A DNA stretch of 64,000 nucleotides, from contig JAURVB010014715.1 of assembly GCA_033002965.1 (NCBI GenBank), positions 1-64,000 of the forward strand, read 5' to 3'. Of this stretch, positions 11,812 to 24,100 are shown in pieces (position 1 is the first letter of the stretch; the number at the start of each line of letters is the position of its first letter). The DNA comes from Piper betle. Taxonomy: Eukaryota; Streptophyta; Magnoliopsida; Piperales; Piperaceae. The position numbers were made by a program, and so were the translations under genes. The notes under the pieces were generated by a model that had not been told where the DNA came from, made no database searches, and was given only the letters and a program-made list of their open reading frames with translations.

Positions 11812-11925
11812 ATGGCCATGGCTGATCTTCCCGATTCCTCTAGGCTATACCCAGCCATGGCCGATCTTACCCCTCCCTCGAGGCTCTACCCGGCCATGGA
11901 CCATCTCCTCCTCCATGGTCGGTGA
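11812..11925 (+). other. Candidate upstream ORF in the PRT6 leader, built from a repeated peptide
   Basis: ATG at 11812 opens a 37-codon frame ending at TGA 11923-11925, 185 bp before the PRT6 start. It encodes near-repeats: MADLPDSSRLYPA, MADLTPPSRLYPA, then MDHLLLHGR. The DNA shows the same ~40-bp duplication (CCATGGCTGATCTT versus CCATGGCCGATCTT). Whether it lies in the transcript depends on the unknown transcription start. If it does, it could reduce PRT6 translation; that is inference. Confidence 0.4.
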
Positions 11926-12109
11926 GACCCCCACCTACTCTCCCCCACCTACTCCTCGTGTTTTGGGGTGCTGGTAGTGGCTAGAGGTGCTGGGTTTTTC
12001 CCCGTTTTGGTTTTTTTGTTGTTGTTGTGCCTCGTCGGCAACTCTGGGGCGGCGGGGATCGGGATCCAGCCTCTGGAGTTGCGCCAATTGGCTCTGGTTC
12101 CTTGCCGGC

Positions 12110-15100
12110 ATGGAGGTCGATCAGCTCGATGAGGCGCCCATCGATTGCACCTCTCCTTGTGAGCGCACCGTGCAGGCAGTTTTCTTTTTTATCTCTCTCT
12201 CTCTCGCTCTCTCTAAATAGATTGCGTTTGTTTGAAGTTTCGTGCTTGTGCTCGCTATTGAACTTGCTAAATGTTGTTCGGGGTTTTAGGGTTTGATTGT
12301 GGGCAGTTTCTGACACCTATTTGTTGATTTTTGTTTTTTTTGTTTTTTGCGATTCTGGAAGATGTTGTCAATGAAGTGAGAAAAAAGAATGTTTGGAATT
12401 ATTGGAAGAAATAAAGTTAGTTTTTTTTGGGTGCTATTTCTCGATATGTATGTATCGGCTATACGAACATCATGCTGATGATGCCAGGGTTTATGCTCCT
12501 AATAGTCTAGTTGTTGTAGTTTTGATCTCTTCTTACGTGTTATGTGTAGATTTCGATAGAGTTGGACTAGAAGTTGTCATGAGCCAGTATTATCTAGGCA
12601 CGCCCGCGTATTAATTATGAAAAGAATTGGTGTTTTCCTTTGTGCCTGTCATAAATGCTGCCTGTTCTCTTTATGCAGCTCTATTACAATTCTACTGACA
12701 GTTTTGATTTTTTTGTAAATTGCAACTGTTTTGTGCTGAACAGAGGCTCATTTTATGCGGGGTTCCGGAGGAGAAATTGGCTGGAATGCATGTGGGACTA
12801 GTGGAATATTTGAAAGGCGACAAGTCGTTAGCGCCCCAGCTGATTTTATCTATCTTGCCTTCGGAGGAAGATGTGTCAGCAGCGTTGAAGGAAGCTGCCA
12901 ATGAAGAGTTGAACAAATTGCATAGGGGTCCCACTGTACTTGAATTGTTTCGTGAGAGCGTAATTTGGATCCAGTGGCTGATGTTTGAAGAGGAACCGTG
13001 TGGTTTTTTGAAGAATTTGGCAAAAGAAAGTTCTGGTCAGCGAGGAGTATGTGGTGCTGTCTGGGGTGAAAAGGACATTGCTTATTGTTGTCGTACATGC
13101 GAGCATGACCAAACTTGTGCAATTTGTGCTCCCTGTTTTCACAACGGCAATCATGAAGGTCATGATTACTCGATGATGTATACAGGAGGAGGATGTTGTG
13201 ATTGCGGTGATGAGACTGCGTGGAAGCATGAAGGTTTCTGTTCCAGGCACAAAGGTACCGGGCAGATTAAATCTCTTCCTGATGAAGTGGCAAATATCAT
13301 GTGCCCTGTTCTTGACACGTTTTTTTCACATTGGAGAGATAAGCTATCTATTGTGGACAGTGCTATTAGGAAAGATAACGACATTGAGGACAGCATATTT
13401 AAGAAGTACGCAGAATTTTTTGCATTAGTTTCTGTTGAAATGCTTCTTGACTTCTGTCAGCACAGTGAAAGTCTCCTGAGTTTTATTTCTAAGCGAATTC
13501 TTCGGTGTGCTGGTTTGCTTGATGTCCTTGTACGGGCAGAACAATTCTTGTCGAAATCAGTTGTAAAGAAATTACATGAATTGCTTCTGAAATTGCTTGG
13601 AGAACCTGTCTTTAAGTATGATTTTGCTAGAGTCTTTATAGACTACTATCCAGTGATTGTGAACAAAGCGCTGAAGGATTATGATGGCTCTGTTTTTTCA
13701 AACTATCCCCTGCACTCAACCTTTTCTGTACAAATATTTACTGTGCCTGCTATTACGCTCAAGCTTGTTAAAGAAGACAACCTCATGGGTGTACTGCTGG
13801 GATGTCTAGGGGACATACTTTTTGCCTGCGTTGGAGAAGATAATCATTTGCAGGTATGCTAGTTTTTTATGCCCCCCTTCATTATTTTCACTTTTTTTAT
13901 TACAGCTGTTTCTTTCCTTTTAGAAAATCTGTGCTTTGCATAGAATGTGTTAGGTGCATTTTTATTTGACTATTAGAAGTCATTGATACATTATATTTTT
14001 GTTTTGGCAACATCCATTTAGAAGCTTGTTGTATTCAGTTGCCTGCTTGTAATAGAAGATGACTATGCTAATGTGTCTCAGTGCGGAAGATCCCCATCTT
14101 GTCTTAATTATCAAGCATCTCATAATATCAATCCAATTAGTCTGGGAAATTTTCGACCGAAACGATTTTAAGCTTCAGATCTCATCTCATTATCCCTTGT
14201 CTGGCCAGGGAAAGAGTTGTGACAAGATGTGCATATAGTGTAAGGCTTTTGCCACTTTGTTTCTGCATAATTTTAAATGCAAAAGCACTTGATTGATGAC
14301 ACAAATCCATGCCACTAACCCCAGCCTAGCTAGGCTAAGATGTTGGTGATTGACGTGGAGCATGGTTCATCTTCTCATGAAATCTCAGGCGACTTTCGGT
14401 TGGTCTCAGAGCCAAACACTCCCTCAGGGATGAAATTAGCTAGTTTTCCTGAGATTCTAGATCCTTAATACGATTTACTGCCTGATTTTGGCAAGATGTT
14501 GGGGCTTTGGTTGTGGGATCCACAAAGAGGTGGACTCTATGGCAGAGGCATGAAAAGGGAGCTCTGGAAGTTTGTGTGAAGGTAATTTAGCTAAGGGTAT
14601 TCTGAGGATAAGGAAATGGACCAAGAAGTGGAGGCGGAGGAAAGGAAGACAATGAGTACCTGTTCACTTCCAGTTAGTTTCAGGTTGTTGTTTATGCCAT
14701 AACCAGGGAACTTTATCAGCAAAACTTAGGAACAATCAACAAGAGATGCCTCTAAAAGGAGAGTCCTCTCATTATGCCAGAAAGTCATGGTGGAAAGGGG
14801 TGGGGGATGACGGGCAGGTGAGGGATGAATTACCGATTGGGGGTGGAAATGATTTGTGAAAGTTGGGAGGGAAAAGTTGCCTGGGGTGAAAAGGGGTGGT
14901 TGCCATTGATAAAAACAAAAGAGAAGACTGGTAACCAGAGGCTAGAGTGAATACAAGGAGGGCCTTACTGGGTTTATATCTTAGTATAAGAGCATCTTGC
15001 TGTCTTGGTGACTAGGGAGGGTAGGAAAGGGTAAGTAAGGGTGAGAAGGGGACGAGAGCGGCCAAGGTCAAAGGGTACACTTGTATTTGTGTAGTGGGGC

Positions 15101-18100
15101 CAAGTGGGTTGGTTGTCTCGTAAGTTAGAACTATGACTCGCCCATGCTTTAAGTGACAGCTTACAACGTCATTTTTGTTATCCATATTTTATTCTCTCTA
15201 TATACATATATTGTCTAGTGAAAATATAAGATTTATTTCTGATCTCTTTGATATCTCTCTAAGATCCCTTGTCTTTGGCTGTTCGAGTCATAACCGAATT
15301 TCGAGAAGGTGATCCTTGATGCGAGAGAAAATTGAATTTCTTCAGATTCAGCTTCACAATGGAAGATGACTAAATTAATATAATAGATTCAACAGCCATC
15401 TCCTGATTTCTATTTTATAATTTGGGAATCTCGATTGTGGTGACGATATGAAAACTTCATCTCATTCTCCCCTCTTTTGATGGTTGTTAGAGGAAGGTTA
15501 TTTGGTTTAAAAGTTCACCTCTTTTGTTCTGCATGTGTTTTTTATTTATGATTTAAAATTGAAAGAATCAATTCATGTTGAAAAATCCACGGTATTGACC
15601 TGTAGCTGTGATTAGGTGTTGGGATGATGATGATACTTGAAATTATACTCAATATTTTGCATATGCTTTTTGTGTGTGATATTATTGAGTTCTGTTGATT
15701 GACATAAGGGAGTTTTCAAACATGGATGATAAATGTAAGGATATGTCTTGCAGCCTAGTAAATGCGACGACTTACATTCACCAACTATACGCGTTATTGG
15801 GGATATTCATTTTGTGATGAGTCATGAGGAAGTTCAGAAGTATATTTTTTGCGAGCTACCTGATATTATCAGAGCATGGATTAGACTGATTGCTCTTGTG
15901 CAAGGTATGGATCCTCAGAAGAGGGTGACTGATATTCACACTGAGGAAGAAAGTGAACACGTGGATACTGGTTTTTCTTTAGAACACTACATTGGGATGG
16001 TAAATTCTCTTCTTGTCAAAGCAGCATTGTCCATTTGTACTGCTGAAGAAAATGGTGATGATATACTGCTCGTGGATGACACAAATGGAAATGAATACGT
16101 TGGCAGTCGTAATAAAGTAGGAAGATGGTCTCAAGAAAGTTGTGTCTCAAGTATGTCTAGTCAAAGCAGTTCTGTGGATTGTGTCTCAATGGTTCCATCT
16201 TCTCCAGGATGGTTGATTGATGAATGCCTTGAGGTCACTGGAAGATGGTTAGGGGAACATGATGCCTCCCAAAGATTGCCACCAGAAAAATTAAATATCA
16301 CCAGAAGTGATCGATTTATGGAATTGCAAAGATTTCTATCCAAAATCAGATCCTGGTTAGATTCAGAGCCAGTATTTATGCCGATAGAATCAGAAAAATC
16401 AAACAAACAGAACCAAATAATTAGATTTGGTATGTTTTGTGATGGTGGACTTGATAAAACTGAAACTGGAGCAAGCTTTCAGGCTGCCAAAGATGAGTCT
16501 TCTTCTTGTAGCAGTAACATGGATGTGGATATTGGAGATGGAGGTGGTTCATTGGTTGATACAAATGCGTTAGCAGATTTAAATGTTTTTTGTTTGTTGG
16601 CAATGGATAAATGGCCTAAGATTGCTTATGATGTCAGTTCTAAAGAAATATCTTTTCATATCCCTTTGCATCGGTTGTTTTCCCTTCTGCTGAAAAGACA
16701 ACTGAAAACTGATTTTGGGGACCCCGAATTGTTGGAAATGACAAGTACATGTACTGAATTTTGTTTAATGGAGTGTCACCGTACTTTTTTTAGACAAGTT
16801 TTGCAAAAATGTCATGGATATGGGTTTTCTGCATTTATGATGGAGCATCCCTTGAGGTTGAGAGTGTTCTGTGCTCAAGTCCGTGCTGGTATGTGGCGAA
16901 AAAATGGGGAGGCTGTTACGTTAACTTATAGTTGGTATCACACTGTCAATTGGTAAGCCAATGGATTGTTTTCTTTGGTGTACAGATTCTGGAATGTTCT
17001 TTTGGAGTATTTTATTATTATGGTATAGTATTCTAATATTTTTTATCTGTTTGTGTGCATTTAGGTTGGATCAAGGGCTAGAGTCTGATCTGTTTCTGTT
17101 GCAATGCTGTGCTGCTTTAGCTCCGCCAGATTTGTTTGTCATGAGGATTTTAGAGAGATATGGCTTGATGAATTATCTATCTTTAGTGTTTGAACAGCCA
17201 AATGAGTATGTCTTTCTACCAGCATGTTTACTTGTTCCAATCTTGTTAATACATATAAAATGCATTGTGGACCATAATAAGATTTTTCTTCTGGGTAGAT
17301 TTTAACCTTTGTTACACAAACGTTACAAATGTTATGTACCCTACTTTATACTGTGATTGGCATGCATGAAATCAATCTTAGTCTAAGAAGAATGTGTGGA
17401 ATATTTGAACAATTGTGTTTTTGTCAATAGTGTCACAGAAATTGGATTGCGCTTATTGACACAAAAGAGGAAAAAATAGCTCTGATGAGTTTTGCGTGTT
17501 GAGAGATGTATGAGGGTTGTAGTTAAAAGAAATTGCAGATTTTCTGTAGCAGCCTAAATTGTGAAACAAGAAAATTGAACATCTTAAATGGTCTATTTCT
17601 TCAGGTATGAGACCACCTTAGTGCAGGACATGCTTACTCTCATTATACAGATCGTACAAGAACGTTCCTTTTGTGGACTATCAGAGTCTGAATATCTGCG
17701 CAGAGAATTAGTTTGCAAGTTGGCCGTTGCCAATGCCACTCATAGTCAGCTTTTGAAATCTCTCCCCCATGATCTGTCCAAAAGTAGTCAGCTGCAGAAC
17801 ACCTTGGATCAGATTGCTATTTATACCAAACCCTCAGGCCTGAAGCAGGTATTAATTTTTGTTTGTTTCTATTATTAATAAAGGCAATTTTTGTGATGCC
17901 TTTTTACCTTCATAATCATTTTTTTATTGTTTTATTGTGTAGGAAAGTCCTAAATGCTATTGTGTAGGAAATGAAAATAGATCATTTTTATATTAGGAGC
18001 TTACTGATGGGATCGATGGGTTGCTTTGTTTTATTTATTTATTGAGGCCAAACAATTTTTTCCTGTTTTGATAAAATATTAGTTTTTGCTACTTATTTAC

Positions 18101-21100
18101 AGTGCAATCATAGTTTTCTTGTATAGAAAACATTTCACTCCTATCATGGAAAATGTTATTTTCTCATTAGTTGAAAAGTGCTGTATGCCATGGATTGTTT
18201 TTATTTCACCTTTCTGTTGTTTTATTACAGGGAAGATACTCACTTCGGAGAGAATACTGGAAGGAGTTGGATTTATATCGCCCTCGCTGGAATTCAAGGA
18301 ACTTGCAGACTGCTGAAGAAAGATATGAAAGAATCTGCAATGCTTGTGCTTCTAACATTCAGTTGCCTCGTTGGACAAAGATATATTACCCTTTGTATAC
18401 ATTATCTAGGATAGCTACCTGTAAAGCTGTCCTTCAGATTGTTCGAACTGTACTTTTTTATGCATATTTCTCAGATAATTTGTCTCAATCCCGTGCTCCG
18501 GATGATGTTCTTCTGACTGCATTGCACTTACTATCTCTCGCTGTAGATATTTGTCATGTTCATAAAGCAAATGCTTTCCAAGATGATGTGATTCCTATCC
18601 TTGCTTATCCTTGTGATGAAATTGATGCTACAGAAACTAAGGACACTAATACATGGAAAAATCAAAGTATGATATCGTTGTTGGTTTCTTTGATGAGAAA
18701 ATATAAGCGAGATCATGAACATAATTCAATGGGAGAGAGTCACTGCAACTTCTCTCTGTTGATTGAAACTCTATTGAAGAGGATTGCTGAACTTGATAGT
18801 GCCTGTCTGAAATGTTTACTTGTTCTTGCACCTGAGGTGATCAGTCAGGGAATGGATGTGACCACTGATGCCAGTTGGCAAAAATTTTCAGCACATAATG
18901 CTGATGAACGAAAAGCAAAGGTTCGATCAGCGACAAGCTGCTATGCTTGTAAGTTGATGTGTCTTCTTTCTTTCTCCTTATTTATTCCTCGTTAGATATG
19001 TGCATGTTTATGTAAGTTTTCCTTGTCTAATGAAGTAATTGAAATTTGAACAGTTGAGATCAGATGATTAAAAGAATCATTGTTGAATTACGATCATCTC
19101 ATGAAGCCTATCACATAATAGAATTTTTATATGACAATTACGTGAAGTATTTTCTATCTTTTTCCTTTGAATGGTTACGTCGGGAAGCAAATTTGATTAT
19201 GAATTTATCTTTGTTTTCTGGTGTGGGTTTTGTTTTTCATCTATTGGAAATCATCAATTGCTGATGTAATGGACTAGTTCTGATAAGATGATGGTTGGTA
19301 ATGAGTGGTTTGATAAAGAGAAACTTTAAGATTTAAGCAAACTATGGGCAATAATTATTATTGGTTTGCATGGATCAGTGATGATATATTTCTTGGTGTG
19401 AGGCATTTTGCTTTTTGTGGAAATATGTTCTGTAATTTAGTTATTCAGAGCTAGGTATCTACGTACAAATATGGCTTAATCATCGGTAGTATCTTTTAGT
19501 TGTGTGCTTGGTTGCTTACATGTCTATCTTGCCATTTACAGGAAAAGATGAGATTGGAGCAGTTAAAGTTTATTGCAAGCTTAGATGCTTCTGATGATTC
19601 ACATTCTGAATCATTAAATACACAAGCATCTAATATGCTGGAAGAGCAAGCACAATTGACTTGTTCTCTTTGCCACGATCCACATTCCGAAATCCCTGTA
19701 TCCTACTTGGTTCTTCTTCAGGTGAGAATTTTTTTACTTGCAGCTTATATTGCTATGTTTTAATGAAAGATCAAAAGCAGTTGTAGCACCTGGTTCACAA
19801 ACTTGGCTTCCTGACAGTTACTGTTTTGGTAGTTTACTCTTGATGATTCTTTTAAAAATGAAGTCCTTCTTTGCTGTAAAATTGACGCAAAAAGTAGAAG
19901 TAAAGTGAGAGAAGAGAAATTTTTCTTATTGACTATATATCTTTGCCTGTCAGCGGCACATGCTTATTTATTGCTACATATAAATGTTACAAAAGATATT
20001 GGGAAGATTCTCTGCCTTCTATCTTTCAATGAAGGCATGCAGCAATCTTAACGAATCTAAAAGTTACTAGTACACCCTTGAAAGCAGTTGTTCATAAAAG
20101 ACTTCATAACAAACTAGAAAACTAATGGGAAGTCTTTTGAGTTTTGGAAGAATTTGTCCTTGAGTTCATTACATAGGAGAATTTCCTAGATCAAGGAGCG
20201 AAGAACAGTTTAAATCGTAGCAGCACATTTGAGCTCTTATAAGTTCTAAAATTCATTATTGTGCCAATTTTATAATTGGATCTATATGCTTGAATGTGAG
20301 CTTTGGATTAATGTGGATCAAAGAATAAATAATACGGGGACCAAAATTTGAGCAAGTATCATGTTGCTGTGGTGGACCAAATACAAGGTTGCACACTTTC
20401 ATCTTTTTACTGTGTTGCCCCAAATTTCATCATCTATGAAGGAGAAAGTAATTGGGCAACCCCAAGTAATTTTGAGCGAATCTAATCTTATCAACTAAAC
20501 AATAAAATCCAGATGTTGGTGTGCTTCAGTAGGTTGTTTCAACTTACCTACCACAGTCAAAATTAACTGGTTAGTCATAGGCTTCACTTTATAACCAACG
20601 ATAGATCACGGGCTTCACTATATATTCACTGATAGAGCCAATCTTCCAATGTGACAAGTAAACCAGATATAATCATTCATTGAACATGGTGCATCAAAAC
20701 TTACATCAAGAATGGCTTCTTCAAGGGACCTGGATCACCATTCATATTCTCTTTGTAAAATTTGTCATTACCATCATGCATTGAGCGAAAAATAAAATTA
20801 ATTGTTATTGTTATTTGATATGGCGGCCGTGTTTTTCTTTTTGAATTTCTATCTATTCACGCACACCTCCCCCCCCCCCCCCACCCTCCCCTCCCTCCCA
20901 AAAACTGTCCTTTAACAACTGTTTTCATGGCAGTTTGTTTTGCATTTACTACTGAATTATTTATTATCTCTTTGCTGTGAAAAGCAGAAATCTCGTCTAA
21001 CCTCTTTTGCCGAGAAAAGACCACCGTCATGGGATAGAGATTGCCAGTCATACCAGGAGCACTCATGTCAAGCAAGGAATGAGAACATGAACGGAAGCAG

Positions 21101-24100
21101 TACAAACAATTTGTCATTGCACCCTACGGATGTTGTTCAAACTGCAATCAATGAATCTTCTCGTAGTGGGCACCCAATCGATACGGATTCAATTTTGGAT
21201 TTTCTTAGATCTCGTTTCCCAACGATTAGGAACATCCAGCCATCTGATAGATCTGTATCCTCAAACACGGAGGTTGCATTGACTGCTGAGATGATAGAAA
21301 TTGATTTATACAAGTCTATTCAGCAACAATTAAAGGATATTATTATCAGGTCAAAGACCTCACAAGTTGGTCCAAGTGAAGTGGATATAGATCTTGATAA
21401 TGGTTTAATAGACATTGGCAGAGCAAAATTTGATGTGCTTGGGGAGTATATTGCCTCGTTATCACAAGAAATGGCGAAAAGTCCATCTTCTGATGATAAC
21501 AATCTCCTAAGGGGTGTTGTTTTCCCAACAACAGTTCTTCAGTGGGGTCCTTTTGATGGATTTGGACCTTCTGATTGTGATGGCGTTTATGTTTCTTCTT
21601 GTGGTCATGCTGTGCATCAGGATTGTCGTAATCATTACTTATCTTCCTTGAGGCAGAGGTGAACTTTTTTGTCCTTGATTACAATTGCTTTGTGCATGAA
21701 ATGCATACATATCTGCTTACATATAGTAACACCCAGATGAAACCTTAAATATGGTTAACTTTACTTTTCAAGTCTGGCCATTCAAGGCAGTCACTAAAAT
21801 CAGTACTTACATTTTATTTGTTCATCATGTATTCATGTTCCATTGTTATTTTTGGAAACTTGAAAATTGTAAAAGATAGTTTTCTTGGATAAGCATCATG
21901 AGTTGGAAATTCTATTCTTTTTATGACTTCTACATAATAACTGTAATTCATGTTTTTTCATCTAATTCCTATTACATTGTGTCATGTCATGTGACTGCTA
22001 GAACATATGGTCAAGGTATACTGTTGCAATAGCTACTTTCGGTGTTAATTTCTTGTAGACCTCTATTTTTAGCTGAAAAAATTATTCCTCATTGGACTTC
22101 AACATATTGGAATTTCCGAGATCGCAAACGGTATGAGCTTGTTTACTAGAACGCTCAGTAGTGTGACCATTCACTAACTTTTAAAATTAACTAGGCAAGA
22201 TGCTGCATGATATGCAGTTTGTAATAGAGATAGATTCCAATTTTATAGTTAGACCTTCATTGAATAATGAGATGGCCTATAATGATATATATTTTAGAGA
22301 TAGATTCTGATTATAAAAATAGACTACTTGAATGAGGAGATAGACTATAATGATATGATTTTTTTTCCTGTTTTATTGTATTTCGATTCTTTGAATCTCC
22401 TACTTTTCATCAGAGTGCGACTTTTTATTCCCCAAATAAGAGTAGATATATATTCTGCATAAACTGAGACCCATGACTTAGGAAAACAAATAATTTGCTT
22501 CCTGTAATAAAGTTGTATATATTTTCCCCCTTTTTTTCATTTGTATGGCCTGCTTAGGCTTCGATCATACCAAAGAAAAGTGCATGGGCTTATAATTAAG
22601 TGGAGTTAAGTATAAGAATAATTGTTGTGTCCTTGAATTGAATTTGGTCATCACTAAGTGATCATTTTGTTGAAGGTGACAAAGATTTACTGTTTCCTAT
22701 GTTTACAACTTCAATGGTTAGCTTGTGTTTTGTCATGCCTCACCAGCATTGAAAGAATATAACAAAATAATTAAGACATGGAATTGTGGCTTTTCTACGG
22801 GTAGAATTTGTTGTATGGAAGGGATTAGAGAAACATAAGTATTGGACAGCTGACATATTACTTTTAGGTAGTGTTCTGCAATTTTGTATATATAAATCTT
22901 TTAGCAGATTGCATTCACTTCAGGCATTTGGTTCTCTTGGATAGTTAATATATGACTAGATTTTCTATTTGATGGTTCATTAACTATCAGACATGATTTG
23001 ATGATTATAAGAAGCATCTATTATGCATCTAAGTTGGTTTTTTTTAAATGCATTGTAACAGGTTTGTGCGGAGAGTTGTTTATGAAAGAGAGCAAACTGT
23101 TGATCCTGATCAGGTATTTTGTCTTATTTTGCAAGAATGACATTTATATAAATTGGTCATTCTCTTAATTACTTCCCTTTGTAGGGCGAATTTCTGTGTC
23201 CAGTATGTCGTAAGGTAGCAAACTCAGTTTTGCCTGCACTTTATAATGATCCAAAGGAGAGGCCTATAGTAGATTCTAGCGATAATTTCCCATCAGAATT
23301 TGGACATTTTTCTACAGTATCAGATCTGGATGGCAAAAGCAGTGCTCGACACCTTCAAATGGCATTAACTCTTCTGCAGAGTGCTTCCAATGAAGTTGGG
23401 AAGAACAGTGTTCTCAAAGATTGTGCACCGCCTAAGGAAAATGCATGGAGAGCTTTGAAGCCTCTTTCTCAGAAGCTTGCTCAATTATATTACTCTGAAA
23501 GAAATGATGGCATTTTGGCTTCCAAAAGGGCTGGCCAGTCTCTTCTGTTGTGGGACAGCCTGAGATATTCACTGATTGCTACAGAAATAGCGGCTCGCGA
23601 TTGTCGCCCTAAAAATTATGTGGACAATGGATTGGGAGCTTTGCATAAAGAATTTGAAATGTCTTCGGGATTTGTATTATTCTCATTGCTTCATACTGCT
23701 CAGAGAAGCAGAAGTCAAGATCGTCTTGAAGTGCTTTTGAGATTCGGAGGCATCCAACTTTTTGCTAGTGCTCTTACTCTTGGTGTTTCTAACGATGAGA
23801 TCATTAGGGGCTCAGACAGTAGGAAAGGTGAAGTTTACTGTCCTCATGTTTGTCCTAATGACATTTTGTTATGGTTCATTTTGGTATTAACCTTTTTTAT
23901 AAAACTTTGAATTGGATTGTCATAAAATCTGTCTGATAACAGTATGTTGACATTTAAATTCCTGTGAAGGCTGACTTTTCTAGCATCTTGATGGCAGAAA
24001 TTTTGAGTCTCAATGGTAGTTGGGGACCTTTCCTAGATGTCCAACTTTGGAAAAGAGCTGCAGACCCTGTTCTCTTGCATGATCCCTTCTCATCGTTGAT

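Noticed and set aside
20864..20890. C-run before PRT6 exon 8 considered as a sequencing artefact or a structured motif
   Set aside because: A pyrimidine-rich stretch upstream of an acceptor is normal for an intron; its exact length is uncertain but has no effect on the coding sequence.
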